From the NCBI RefSeq assembly GCF_014901205.1, contig NZ_JACNMU010000001.1:496001-560000 (forward strand): DNA of 64,000 nucleotides, read 5' to 3'. Made by a program: the position numbers and the translations under genes. Below the pieces are notes generated by a model. The model did no database searches. It was not told where the DNA came from and saw nothing but the letters and a program-made list of their open reading frames with translations. Below, piece by piece: positions 24,247 through 32,714 of the stretch; position 1 is the first letter of the stretch, and every line of letters begins with the position of its first letter. Origin of the DNA: Meridianimarinicoccus sp. MJW13 (GTDB taxonomy: Bacteria > Pseudomonadota > Alphaproteobacteria > Rhodobacterales > Rhodobacteraceae).

Positions 24247-27174
24247 TCATTGGTGAGACCCGAGCATCGCCGCCACCCGCCATCCCGGCGTCAGCGTTTC
24301 GCGCAGCAATCCCATGGGATGGGCGCGCAACGACAGGCGCAGGGCGACGTAATCCTCGACCATCTCTTCGCCCAACGTCATCTGCGGCAGATCGGCGGCG
24401 CGCTCCAAGATCCCCTCGCCGTCCAGATCGCCCTCGAACAGCGGCAAGGGCTTCTCGGCGGTGATGGCGCGGGCTTCCCACAGCGCCTCGCGGCGGTTCA
24501 GCCCGAGGCTGGCAAAGACATCCGCCTCGGCCAGCCGGGCGATCTGGCGTGGCGGCACCCCGGCGCGGCGCCAGACGTCAGCCAGGCTGCGATAGCCGTT
24601 GCCGCGCGCGGCGGTCAGCCAGGTGATGTCCTCTTCCTTCAGCGCCTTGATCTGGCGAAACCCCAGCCGCAGGGCCAGCCCACCGCGCCCGTCGGGTTCC
24701 ATCACACTGTCCCAGAAGCTGGCGTTCACATCCACCGGGCGCACCTCGACCCCATGGGCGCGCACATCGCGCACGATCTGTGCCGGGGCATAGAAGCCCA
24801 TCGGCTGCGAGTTCAGCAGCGCGCAGGCAAAGATCCCCGGATGATGGCATTTCAGCCAGGCCGAGGCATAGACCAGCAGCGCGAAGCTGGCCGCGTGGCT
24901 TTCGGGAAACCCGTAGGATCCGAAACCCTCGATCTGCCCGAAACAGCGTTCGGCGAAGTCGCGGTCATAGCCGTTCTTTGCCATGCCTTTCAGGAACCGG
25001 GTGCGGAACTCGGACACATTGCCGTGCTTCTTGAACGTGGCAAGGGACCGGCGCAGGCGGTCAGCCTCTTCAGGGGAAAACCCGGCGCCGACGATGGCGA
25101 TCTGCATCGCCTGTTCCTGGAACAGCGGCACGCCCAGGGTCTTGCCCAGCACCTGGCCAAGGTCGTCCGAAGGGAAGCGCACCTCCTCCTCGCCGTTGCG
25201 GCGGCGGATGTAGGGATGCACCATATCGCCCTGGATCGGGCCGGGGCGGATGATGGCGACCTCGATCACCAGGTCATAGAAGCAGCGCGGCTTCATCCGG
25301 GGCAGGAAGTTCATCTGCGCCCGGCTTTCCACCTGGAAGACGCCGATGGCATCGGCCCGGCACAGCATGTCGTAGACCGCCGGATCCTCGGGCGGCAGGC
25401 TGGCCAGCGTCAGGTCGCGCCGGTGATGCAGGGCCACCAGGTCAAAGCCCTTGCGGATACAACTGAGCATGCCCAGCCCCAGCACATCGACCTTCAGGAT
25501 CCCCAGCGCGTCGATGTCGTCCTTGTCCCAGCAGATGACCGTGCGGTCTTCCATGGTGGCGTTCTCGATGGGCACCAGTTCGTCCAGGCGGTCCTGGGTG
25601 ATGACGAAACCGCCGACGTGCTGGCTCAGGTGCCGGGGGAAGCCCTGAATGTCCTGCACCAGCGCCATGGTCTGCATCAGGCGCGGATCGTCGGGATCCA
25701 ACCCGATCTCGCGCATCCGGCTGATCGCCGAGCCCGCCCCGCCGCCCCAGCCCCAGATCTGGCTGGACATGGCGCCCAGCGTGTCCTCGGAAAGGCCCAT
25801 GGCGCGGCCCACCTCGCGCACCGCGCGCTTGCCGCGATAGTGGATGACCGTGGCGGTCAGCCCGGCGCGGTGGCGGCCATAGCGCTGATAGATGTGCTGG
25901 ATCACCTCCTCGCGCCGCTCGTGTTCGAAATCGACATCAATGTCGGGCGGCTCGTTGCGCGCCTCGGAGACGAAACGTTCGAACACCATGGTGCCGATCT
26001 CGGGCGATACCGAGGTCACCCCCAGCAGGTAGCAGACCACCGAATTGGCCGCCGAGCCGCGGCCCTGACACAGGATGCCGCGCGAGCGGGCGAAATCGAC
26101 GATGTCATGGACGGTCAGGAAATAGGGGGCGAAGTTCAGCTTGCCGATCAGGCGCAGCTCATGCGCCATCTGGGCGTGCACCTTGTCGGGCGCACCGCCC
26201 GGATAGCGCCAGGACAGACCGGCCTGCGCCAGTTGCGTCAGGCGTTCCAGCGCAGTTTCGCCATCGCGGGTTTCCGAAGGATAGTCATAGCGCAACTGGT
26301 CGAGCGAGAAGCCGATGCGCCCGGCGATGGTCCGGGCATGGGCCAGCGCGTCTTCATGGCCGGCAAAGATCCGTGCCATCTCGGCCGGGCTGCGAAGGCG
26401 CTGTTCGGCATGAACCTGTGCGGCGCGGCCCAGATCGGCCACCTTGCAGCCGGTGCGAATGGCGGTCAGCACATCGGCCAGCTTGCGGCGGCGGGCGTCG
26501 TGCAACACCGGCGCGCAGGCGGCCACGGTGGGCAGGCCCAGATGCGCGGCCAGCGCAGCAATGGCGGCAAAGCGGGGCCGGTCCTGCCCGTCGTACTGCG
26601 GGGTCAGCAGCACCGCGCAGGCCTGCGGGAAGCGGCGCGCCAGTCGTTCCGCCTGTGGCCAGCCCCCGCCCGCGCCGCCCGGCACCGGCAGATCCCGTGG
26701 CGGGTGCAGCAGCAGCTCCAACCCCGCGCCCAGCTCCAGCAGATCCTCGAGCCCAAGATCGCAAGACCCCTTGTCCACCCGCAGCCGCCCGCGCGACAAC
26801 AGCCGCGACAACCGCCCCCAGGCCGCGCGATCCCGTGGCAGGGCCAGCACCCGGCTGCCGCAGCGCAGGGCCAGCGTCACCGCCGGCAGCAGGCGCGGCA
26901 CGCAGGTCAGGATCGGCGCCGGGCGGTGCGGGTGGCCCGCAGGCAGCGGCGGACCGATGGGCCCGTCTTCGGCCAGCGCCGTCGCCCGGTCCCGCACATG
27001 GCGGGCGATTTCGCGCAACTCCACATGGGCCCGCACGATCCCCGCCACCGAGTTCTCATCGGCGATGGCAAAGGCTTCGAACCCCAGTTCCGCCGCCTTT
27101 GCGGCGTATTCCTCGGGATGCGCGGCACCGGTCAGGAAGGTGAAATTCGATGTGATGCAGAGTTCCACGGACAT
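24247..27174 (-). CDS. dnaE2: error-prone DNA polymerase DnaE2 (ImuC), apparently lacking the C-terminal OB domain
   Basis: A 975-residue C-family polymerase for SOS translesion synthesis. An N-terminal PHP domain (ELCITSNFTFLTGAAHPEEY) is followed by palm, with catalytic aspartates in PPDIDVDFEH (Asp411, Asp413), and by fingers and helix-hairpin-helix. DnaE2 proteins usually exceed 1,030 residues and end in an OB-fold; this one stops right after LSLRAHPMGLLRETLTPG and VAAMLGSHQ, so about 100 residues are missing. No OB remnant appears in the bases downstream in any frame. imuA and imuB, often beside dnaE2, are not in the window. A LexA-like box lies upstream. Assignment is firm; activity of the short form is uncertain. 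Confidence 0.88.
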   Translation of the reverse strand: MSVELCITSNFTFLTGAAHPEEYAAKAAELGFEAFAIADENSVAGIVRAHVELREIARHVRDRATALAEDGPIGPPLPAGHPHRPAPILTCVPRLLPAVTLALRCGSRVLALPRDRAAWGRLSRLLSRGRLRVDKGSCDLGLEDLLELGAGLELLLHPPRDLPVPGGAGGGWPQAERLARRFPQACAVLLTPQYDGQDRPRFAAIAALAAHLGLPTVAACAPVLHDARRRKLADVLTAIRTGCKVADLGRAAQVHAEQRLRSPAEMARIFAGHEDALAHARTIAGRIGFSLDQLRYDYPSETRDGETALERLTQLAQAGLSWRYPGGAPDKVHAQMAHELRLIGKLNFAPYFLTVHDIVDFARSRGILCQGRGSAANSVVCYLLGVTSVSPEIGTMVFERFVSEARNEPPDIDVDFEHERREEVIQHIYQRYGRHRAGLTATVIHYRGKRAVREVGRAMGLSEDTLGAMSSQIWGWGGGAGSAISRMREIGLDPDDPRLMQTMALVQDIQGFPRHLSQHVGGFVITQDRLDELVPIENATMEDRTVICWDKDDIDALGILKVDVLGLGMLSCIRKGFDLVALHHRRDLTLASLPPEDPAVYDMLCRADAIGVFQVESRAQMNFLPRMKPRCFYDLVIEVAIIRPGPIQGDMVHPYIRRRNGEEEVRFPSDDLGQVLGKTLGVPLFQEQAMQIAIVGAGFSPEEADRLRRSLATFKKHGNVSEFRTRFLKGMAKNGYDRDFAERCFGQIEGFGSYGFPESHAASFALLVYASAWLKCHHPGIFACALLNSQPMGFYAPAQIVRDVRAHGVEVRPVDVNASFWDSVMEPDGRGGLALRLGFRQIKALKEEDITWLTAARGNGYRSLADVWRRAGVPPRQIARLAEADVFASLGLNRREALWEARAITAEKPLPLFEGDLDGEGILERAADLPQMTLGEEMVEDYVALRLSLRAHPMGLLRETLTPGWRVAAMLGSHQ

Positions 27175-27205
27175 GAAGGCGGCTCCGAATCCCCAGGGAC
27201 ACCGC

Positions 27206-27225
27206 AGTATATTCCCGTTTTGTTC
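27206..27225 (-). promoter_or_regulatory. LexA-like SOS box over the -10 of dnaE2
   Basis: On the minus strand GAAC-N7-GAAT occupies 27225-27211, one base off the alphaproteobacterial LexA consensus GAAC-N7-GAAC. A TATACT -10 hexamer (27211-27206) adjoins it, 32 bases before the dnaE2 start. This position fits repression by LexA. No good -35 is visible. Confidence 0.55.
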
Positions 27226-27240
27226 TCACCCCTAGGGCGG

Positions 27241-27276
27241 GCGCCTCCGGCGGGAGTATTTTTGCCAAGAAGAAAG
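27241..27276 (-). repeat. dispersed gene-end repeat, copy A
   Basis: On the minus strand this reads TTCTTCTTGGC, AAAAATACTCCCGCC, GGAGGCGC, starting three bases after the stop of the monooxygenase-fold gene. The GC part can form a small hairpin (CTCC/GGAG) and, read in the opposite direction, is followed by TATTTTT, as in an intrinsic terminator. Same family as the copies near 30.8, 35.3, 41.9, 48.6 and 61.4 kb. Confidence 0.8.
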
Positions 27277-27278
27277 AC

Positions 27279-27587
27279 CTAGAGCAGGACGCTGTCGGTG
27301 CTGCGATAGTGATGCAGGGCCCGGGTGAGGACGAGACCTTCTTCTTCGGGCAGGATATGCGGCTGATGCCAGTCATCGCCGGCAAAGGCGCGCAGGGCGT
27401 CTTCATCGCGCCAGACCATGACGACGCAGAACTCGGTGGTCTCGGCGCCCTCAAGCGGCACGCCGCCGTGGACCGACAGGCAGCCGTCCTGGTCGCGCAC
27501 CAGTGGCAAGGCGGTCTCCCTGAGGAAGGTCTCGAACTCGGCCGCCCGGTCGGGGGCAATGCCGGCGCGGAAGATACGGATGATCAT
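27279..27587 (-). CDS. antibiotic biosynthesis monooxygenase (ABM) fold protein
   Basis: A 102-residue ferredoxin-like protein of the ABM family, starting MIIRIFRAGIAPDRAAEFET and ending with a conserved ALHHYRSTDSVLL. ABM proteins include heme-degrading and quinol monooxygenases but many have no known activity. A strong ribosome site (AAAGGAGG) precedes ATG 27587. It is followed directly by the repeat and then by dnaE2. It lies downstream of the rplT terminator, so it must have its own promoter. Specific function cannot be given. Confidence 0.75.
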   Translation of the reverse strand: MIIRIFRAGIAPDRAAEFETFLRETALPLVRDQDGCLSVHGGVPLEGAETTEFCVVMVWRDEDALRAFAGDDWHQPHILPEEEGLVLTRALHHYRSTDSVLL

Positions 27588-27654
27588 GCGGCACCTCCTT
27601 TGTGACAGTGTCTTATCAGTCTAGCACAGGTCGGCGCCGACCTCCGACAACACG

Positions 27655-27682
27655 AAAAAGCCGCCGGAAAACCGGCGGCTTT
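27655..27682 (-). terminator. intrinsic terminator of rpmI-rplT
   Basis: An 11-bp perfect stem (AAAGCCGCCGG at 27657-27667 with CCGGCGGCTTT at 27672-27682, loop of four) is followed on the minus strand by a T-run (A tract 27655-27659 on the plus strand). It lies about 25 bases after the rplT stop and is the clearest intrinsic terminator in the window. Confidence 0.9.
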
Positions 27683-27706
27683 GAAAGGCATCGCTGTGCA
27701 GCGGGA

Positions 27707-28069
27707 TCAGGCCAGGGCGGCCTTGGCCTGGTCCACGATCGCGTTGAACGCGTCGGGCTCATGCACGGCCAGATCGGCCAGAACCTTGCGGTCCACCTCG
27801 ATACCCGCTTTCGACAGGCCGTTGATGAACTTCGAATAGGTCAGGTCGGCGTCGTGCAGGCGCACGCCGGCGTTGATGCGCTGGATCCACAGGGCGCGGA
27901 AGTTGCGCTTGCGGTTATGACGGTCGCGCGTGGCGTATTGATTCGCCTTGTCGACGGCCTGGGCTGCGGTCTTGAAGGTGTTCTTGCGACGGCCGTAATA
28001 GCCTTTTGCCGCCTTGATGACCTTCTTGTGACGCGCGTGGGTGACGGTTCCGCCTTTGACTCGAGACAT
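27707..28069 (-). CDS. rplT: 50S ribosomal protein L20
   Basis: A 120-residue basic protein that binds 23S rRNA early in large-subunit assembly. The start [20 protein letters not shown] and the [13 protein letters not shown] and [14 protein letters not shown] segments are diagnostic, and length is normal for the family. It follows rpmI by 12 bases with a GGAGG ribosome site. infC, which often leads this operon, is absent here. Confidence 0.98.
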   Translation of the reverse strand: MSRVKGGTVTHARHKKVIKAAKGYYGRRKNTFKTAAQAVDKANQYATRDRHNRKRNFRALWIQRINAGVRLHDADLTYSKFINGLSKAGIEVDRKVLADLAVHEPDAFNAIVDQAKAALA

Positions 28070-28081
28070 ATTCCGACCTCC

Positions 28082-28282
28082 TTAGCGCGCGTAGGGCATG
28101 TAGCCCTTGACGGTCTTCTCGTCGGGCTTGGAAAGGATTGTGGTGCCGCGGGCCGTGCGGATGAACTTGGTCGACCGCTTGATCATGCCGTGGCGCTTGC
28201 CGGCCTGGCCAGCCACGACGCGGCCGTTTGCCGTCACCTTGAAGCGCTTCTTGGCGCTTGATTTCGTCTTCATCTTGGGCAT
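28082..28282 (-). CDS. rpmI: 50S ribosomal protein L35
   Basis: A 66-residue very basic protein, [20 protein letters not shown] at the start and the usual [17 protein letters not shown] in the middle. ATG 28282 follows GAGGA. It is the first gene of the two-gene rpmI-rplT operon with a promoter about 80 bases upstream and a strong terminator at the end. Confidence 0.97.
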   Translation of the reverse strand: MPKMKTKSSAKKRFKVTANGRVVAGQAGKRHGMIKRSTKFIRTARGTTILSKPDEKTVKGYMPYAR

Positions 28283-28358
28283 TTCCGGATCCTCTTCATT
28301 GGGGCGGTTGTCACGCGACTCGGCATGCCACATGGCCGGACGCGTGGTCGAAGCGCGC

Positions 28359-28386
28359 GTATAGCCCCGGTGCGGTGGGGAGGCAA
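28359..28386 (-). promoter_or_regulatory. probable housekeeping promoter of rpmI-rplT
   Basis: On the minus strand TTGCCT (28386-28381), 16 bases, CTATAC (28364-28359), preceded by GGGC. This fits the alphaproteobacterial vegetative pattern and would give a leader of about 70 bases before rpmI, long enough for L20 autoregulation although no structure is claimed. Confidence 0.6.
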
Positions 28387-28478
28387 GCCCAAAACAAGGA
28401 AATCCGGCTATAGTTCCCTTGCCTTGAAGCCCGGTCTGCCCGCAGGCTGGACCATGGTTTGAACAGGGGGAACAACTC

Positions 28479-28841
28479 ATGGCCTATATCAGTGCAATGC
28501 TGGCAGCGGTGCCGGATGCCAACAAGGACGCTTATTTCGACACGGCACGCAAGATGCTTCCATTGTGGAAGGAAGCCGGGGCCATCGGCTACAAGGAGTG
28601 CTGGGGCGTGGATGTTCCCGACGGCAAGCTGACCTCCTTCCCGATGGCGGTGAAGGCAGAAGCCGGCGAGACCGTGGCCATCGCCTATATCGAATGGACC
28701 GACAAGGCCGTCGCCGATGCCGCCTTCAAGGCGATGGAAACGGACGAAAGATGGCAGGCCGCCTTTGCGGACGGCATGCCCTTTGACGGGAAGCGGATGA
28801 TCTTCGGCGGCTTCGAGGTGTTGATCGACGGGCTCGACTGA
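28479..28841 (+). CDS. DUF1428 (YbaA-like) protein
   Basis: A 120-residue soluble protein of the dimeric alpha-beta barrel class. Landmarks are [36 protein letters not shown] and the C-terminal [15 protein letters not shown], which match the E. coli YbaA/DUF1428 family. It has its own AGGGGG ribosome site before ATG 28479, is divergent from rpmI and convergent with pyruvate kinase (10 bases apart). Function is not known. Confidence 0.8.
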   Translation: MAYISAMLAAVPDANKDAYFDTARKMLPLWKEAGAIGYKECWGVDVPDGKLTSFPMAVKAEAGETVAIAYIEWTDKAVADAAFKAMETDERWQAAFADGMPFDGKRMIFGGFEVLIDGLD

Positions 28842-28851
28842 GCCCGCCGGA

Positions 28852-30297
28852 TCAGCCCGGTTCGTTGTCGAAGATCAAACGCTCTTCACAGGGGGCCACG
28901 CGCAGGATGTTGGTGGTGCCCGGCTGATTGAATGGCACACCTGCGGTGACCACGATCTGGTCATCGTGGGTGGCCAGATCCATCTCGCGCACGGTGCGGG
29001 CGGCGCTGACAACGGCCATCTTGAAGCGATCGACCTCGCCGGTGACAGCGCAGTTCACGCCCCAGTGCAGGCACAGGCGACGCGCGGTCTTGCGGAACGG
29101 TGTCAGCCCAACGATGGGCACCCGCGGCCGCTCCCGCGACACCAGTGCCGTGGTGGTGCCCGAATGGGTGAACGAGCAGATCGCCTTGACGCCCGAGGTT
29201 TCGGCCAGTTCCCGCGCCGCATGCACGATGCCGTCGGCAACGCTGTGCCGGGTAAAGATGCGGCTGGCTTCCATCACTTCGCGATAGTTTGGATCGCTTT
29301 CCACTTCGATGGCGACATTGTTCATGGTCTGAACCGCCTCGACCGGGAAATTGCCCGCAGCGGATTCGGCCGACAGCATGACCGCATCCGCGCCTTCATA
29401 GATGGCGGTGGCAACATCGGACACCTCGGCCCGCGTCGGCATCGGGCTTTCGATCATCGATTCCAGCATCTGGGTCGCGACGATCACCGGCTTGGCGACC
29501 GAACGGCATTTGCGGATCAGACGCTTCTGGATCGGCGGCACGGCCTGAACCGGCAGTTCGACCCCCAGATCCCCGCGCGCCACCATGATGCCGTCGGAAG
29601 CTTCGAGGATCTCGTCGAAGGATTCGACCGCCGCGGGCTTTTCGATTTTGGACAGGATCGCGGCGCGACCCTTGGTCAGCATCCGCGCCTCGGTCACATC
29701 CTCGGGGCGCTGGACAAAGGACAGGGCCAGCCAGTCGACCCCCAACTCGCAGACGAATTCCAGATCGCGGCGGTCCTTTTCCGACAGGGCCGCCAACGGC
29801 AGCACCACGTCGGGCACGTTCACGCCCTTGCGGTTGGAAATCTCGCCGCCCGCAATGATCTTGCAATCGGCAAAATCCGCACCGCAGGACTCGACCACGG
29901 CCCGGATCTTGCCATCGTTGACCAATAGCGTCTTGCCCGGCTTCAGCGCAGCAAAGATTTCGGGGTGCGGCAGGGTCACGCGGTTGGCGTCGCCCTTCTT
30001 GTCTTCCAGGTCGAAGCGGAAGCTCTGCCCGACTTCCAGCATTTCCTTGTCATTGGCGAACACTCCGCAGCGGAGTTTCGGCCCCTGCAGGTCGGCAAGG
30101 ATCGCGATGGGACGACCATAGTCCTGCTCGACCTTCCGGATGATCGCGTGACGTTCTGCGATTTCCGAGTGTTCCCCATGGCTCATGTTCAGGCGGAACA
30201 CATCGGCTCCGGCCTCGAACAGGGCACTGATCATCTCGTAGTCATTCGAGGCCGGACCAAGGGTGGCCACGATTTTAACATTTCGGCTGCGCCGCAT
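28852..30297 (-). CDS. pyk: pyruvate kinase
   Basis: A 481-residue glycolytic enzyme that makes ATP and pyruvate from phosphoenolpyruvate. Signature segments in order are KIVATLGPAS, FRLNMSHGEH, LQGPKLRCG, ILSKIEKPAAVESFDEI (with the catalytic Lys), MVARGDLGVELP and VMLSAESAAGNFPVEAV. Length is typical. ATG 30297 follows GGGAGAG. It is monocistronic as far as can be seen, with a 196-base gap to the divergent DUF1244 gene that must hold both promoters. Confidence 0.96.
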   Translation of the reverse strand: MRRSRNVKIVATLGPASNDYEMISALFEAGADVFRLNMSHGEHSEIAERHAIIRKVEQDYGRPIAILADLQGPKLRCGVFANDKEMLEVGQSFRFDLEDKKGDANRVTLPHPEIFAALKPGKTLLVNDGKIRAVVESCGADFADCKIIAGGEISNRKGVNVPDVVLPLAALSEKDRRDLEFVCELGVDWLALSFVQRPEDVTEARMLTKGRAAILSKIEKPAAVESFDEILEASDGIMVARGDLGVELPVQAVPPIQKRLIRKCRSVAKPVIVATQMLESMIESPMPTRAEVSDVATAIYEGADAVMLSAESAAGNFPVEAVQTMNNVAIEVESDPNYREVMEASRIFTRHSVADGIVHAARELAETSGVKAICSFTHSGTTTALVSRERPRVPIVGLTPFRKTARRLCLHWGVNCAVTGEVDRFKMAVVSAARTVREMDLATHDDQIVVTAGVPFNQPGTTNILRVAPCEERLIFDNEPG

Positions 30298-30493
30298 CCG
30301 GTCTCTCCCAGACTGTTAGCGTTATCAAACTGGCGCCTGCATGCCCCATTTCCGTTCGGGAAACAACGCAGGAGTCGCGATCTGCCCGCATTTGCCGCGC
30401 AAACAGTCGCGGCCGGGTCACAGGCGGCAAGCTTTCGCCTGTCAACCACGCGTCCCTGTGCCTATATCTCAATCACCCACAGGAGGACAGCAG

Positions 30494-30793
30494 ATGGATG
30501 ACCAGACCCGTATCGAACTTGAAGCCGCAGCCTTTCGCAGGTTGCGCGACCATCTGGCGACGCGCACGGACGTGCAGAACATCGACATGATGAATCTTGC
30601 GGGATTCTGCCGCAACTGCCTGAGCCGCTGGTATCAGGACGCGGCCAGCGAGCGCGGCATCGAGATGGACAAGGAAGCGGCGCGAACGGCCTTCTACGGC
30701 ATGCCCTATGCCGAATGGAAAGAGAAATTCCAGACCGAAGCCAGCCCCGAGCAGCAGGCCGCCTTCGAGATCAGCCACAAGGCGCACGGCTGA
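30494..30793 (+). CDS. DUF1244 protein
   Basis: A 99-residue small soluble protein starting MDDQTRIELEAAAFRRL, with LAGFCRNCLSRWYQDAA in the middle, the conserved core of DUF1244. The paired cysteines could bind metal. A strong AGGAGGA site precedes ATG 30494; a longer open frame upstream is not favoured. It is followed by the inverted pair of dispersed repeats and converges on the cobalamin operon. Function unknown. Confidence 0.8.
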   Translation: MDDQTRIELEAAAFRRLRDHLATRTDVQNIDMMNLAGFCRNCLSRWYQDAASERGIEMDKEAARTAFYGMPYAEWKEKFQTEASPEQQAAFEISHKAHG

Positions 30794-30801
30794 GATTTCA
30801 T

Positions 30802-30834
30802 GCCTGCGGCGCGAGTATTTGGGCCAAGAAGAAG
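30802..30834 (-). repeat. dispersed gene-end repeat, copy B1
   Basis: Minus-strand orientation: on the plus strand GCCTGCGGCGCGAG, TATTTGGGCC, AAGAAGAA. It begins eight bases after the stop of the DUF1244 gene and faces copy B2. Confidence 0.75.
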
Positions 30835-30845
30835 AGCCTGGTTCA

Positions 30846-30880
30846 TTTCTTCTTGGCCACAATACTCCGGGGGAGTCGCC
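30846..30880 (+). repeat. dispersed gene-end repeat, copy B2
   Basis: Plus-strand orientation: TTTCTTCTTGGCC, ACAATACTCC, GGGGGAGTCGCC. With B1 it forms an inverted pair: 30813-30833 and 30847-30867 match at 19 of 21 positions around a 13-base loop, a long hairpin between two converging genes. Confidence 0.75.
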
Positions 30881-30905
30881 CGCAGGGCGGCGGGGGCAGC
30901 GCCCC

Positions 30906-32714
30906 CTACCCCGCGCGCAAATCGCCGTCGATCCGCCGCGCATAGCCGCGCGGGGTGAACATGCGGGCACCGGTTCCAAGCTGGGCCAGCCGCGATTGCG
31001 ACGATCCCACCAGAACAACCGTCAGCATATCCACCTCATCCACATCCAGTTCGGACAGCTTGCGATAGCGCAGGGTTTCCTCTGGCCGTCCCAGCGAACT
31101 GGCCAGCAGGACCGGCGTATCGGCGGGACGATGCTGCAACAGGATCTCGCGCGCCTCGGCCAGCAGCGTCCGGCGGCGTTTCGACACCGGGTTGTAGAAG
31201 GCGATGACGAAATCACCCTCGGCGGCCGCTTTCAGCCGGGTTACGATGTCGTCGCGCGGGGTCAGCAGGTCTGACAGCGAGATCGCGCAGAAATCATGGC
31301 CCAGCGGCGCACCGGCCCGTGCGGCGGCGGCCTGCAGGGCCGAGACACCGGGGGCCGAGACGACCTCGACCCGGCGCGCGGCATCGCTGACGCCGCCGGC
31401 GTCGGGACCGCGATCCAGAAGCTCGAACACCAGCGCGCCCATGGCGTAGATCCCGGCATCGCCTGAGCAGATCAGGGCCACGTTGCGGCCCTTGGCGGCT
31501 TCTTCCAGCGCATAACGACAGCGGGCCTCTTCGCCGCCAAGGGGGAAATCGCTGCGCGGCTTGCCATGGGCGATCGGTCCCAGCAGGTCGATGTACAGGC
31601 CATAGCCCACCAGTTCCTCGGCCTCGGCCACAAGGCGGCTGGCTTCCGGCGTGCGCCAGTCGGCCTGCCCCGGACCGATGCCCACCAGCGCCACCTTGCC
31701 GCGGGCCCGGCCCGGCAGATCGGTCAGCACCTCGGGCGCGCGGACCAATGCACAGGTGGTGTTGGCGGTTTTCATCTTGGCGCGCCGCAATTCCGCGTCC
31801 GGGCCCGCACAGGCCAGCGCCGCGCCTTCGCTGACGCCGTGACAACCGACCTCGGCAAAAACCACCTCCGACGGGGTAACCAGACGCGGGGTCTGTGCTT
31901 CCAGTTCGGCGGCGGTGAACAGCCGGAAGGGCACACCAAGCCGCGCGGCCAGATCCAGCATTGCCGGCTCATCCGCTTTCAGGTCAAGGCTGGCGACGGC
32001 GGCGATGGCGCCGGGGGCGACCCCGGCCTGTTTCAGCATGTTCTGCACGAGGCGCCAAAGCTCGGCGGGATCGGCGCCGCGCGCGCAACCGACGCCCAGC
32101 ACGTGGCGTTGCGGATGATAGACCAGCCGGTCGGGACCGGGGGTGGTGGGGGCTTCGGTCACGGCGATCTCGACCGTGCCTTGCGGGGCATCGGACAGAT
32201 CGAACAGATGCTCTCCAGTCAGGCGGGCACCGCCACCGGCCAGAAGGCTGGCCATGGCCGGCTTGGCATCCTCGGGGTTGGCCAGCCGGTAGCCCGGCGG
32301 CGGGCAATCCAGCGCCACGCCCATGGCCACGTCGCCAGCGGTGGTCACAGCCGCTACGCCGCCCAGCAGGTCGGACAGGTCGCGCGCAAGGCGGTTGGCC
32401 CCATGATGCCCCCCCAGCAGGGGCACCACGACCGCGCCATTGTCGGACACGCTCAGCACCGGCGGTTCACGGCGCTTGTCGACCAGCAGCGGCGCCACGG
32501 CCCGGATCAGGATGCCCGAGGCGCAGACCCCGATCACCGGAGTTCCGGCGGCAAACAGGGTGCGCACGTGGTCGAGCGCATTGTCAAAGGTCACATCCGG
32601 GGCATCGACGCGTCCGGCGCGGCCATGCAGGGGCACGCCCAGATGATCGGCGATGCGGCGCGCCACGGATTCGCCAGAGCGGTTGATGCAGAGAACGGCG
32701 GGGGTTACAGCCAC
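30906..32714 (-). CDS. cobJ: CbiG-CobJ fusion, precorrin-3B C17-methyltransferase
   Basis: A 602-residue bifunctional corrin-ring enzyme. Residues ~1-330 are CbiG-like: an N-terminal part with GVCASGILIRAVAPLL and LLGGHHGANRLARDLS, and a CbiG C/CobE-like part with LGVGCARGADPAELW and PFRLFTAAELEAQ. From about 340, KVALVGIGPGQADWRTP starts the SAM-dependent CobJ methyltransferase, with ICSGDAGIYAMGAL and FCAISLSDLLTPRD. CobJ methylates C17 during ring contraction. Finding full CbiG, an anaerobic-route enzyme, fused to CobJ in a genome with aerobic CobN is notable. GTG 32714 overlaps cobI by ten bases. It is the last gene of the cbiX-cobH-cobL-cobI-cobJ operon. Confidence 0.88.
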   Translation of the reverse strand: MAVTPAVLCINRSGESVARRIADHLGVPLHGRAGRVDAPDVTFDNALDHVRTLFAAGTPVIGVCASGILIRAVAPLLVDKRREPPVLSVSDNGAVVVPLLGGHHGANRLARDLSDLLGGVAAVTTAGDVAMGVALDCPPPGYRLANPEDAKPAMASLLAGGGARLTGEHLFDLSDAPQGTVEIAVTEAPTTPGPDRLVYHPQRHVLGVGCARGADPAELWRLVQNMLKQAGVAPGAIAAVASLDLKADEPAMLDLAARLGVPFRLFTAAELEAQTPRLVTPSEVVFAEVGCHGVSEGAALACAGPDAELRRAKMKTANTTCALVRAPEVLTDLPGRARGKVALVGIGPGQADWRTPEASRLVAEAEELVGYGLYIDLLGPIAHGKPRSDFPLGGEEARCRYALEEAAKGRNVALICSGDAGIYAMGALVFELLDRGPDAGGVSDAARRVEVVSAPGVSALQAAAARAGAPLGHDFCAISLSDLLTPRDDIVTRLKAAAEGDFVIAFYNPVSKRRRTLLAEAREILLQHRPADTPVLLASSLGRPEETLRYRKLSELDVDEVDMLTVVLVGSSQSRLAQLGTGARMFTPRGYARRIDGDLRAG

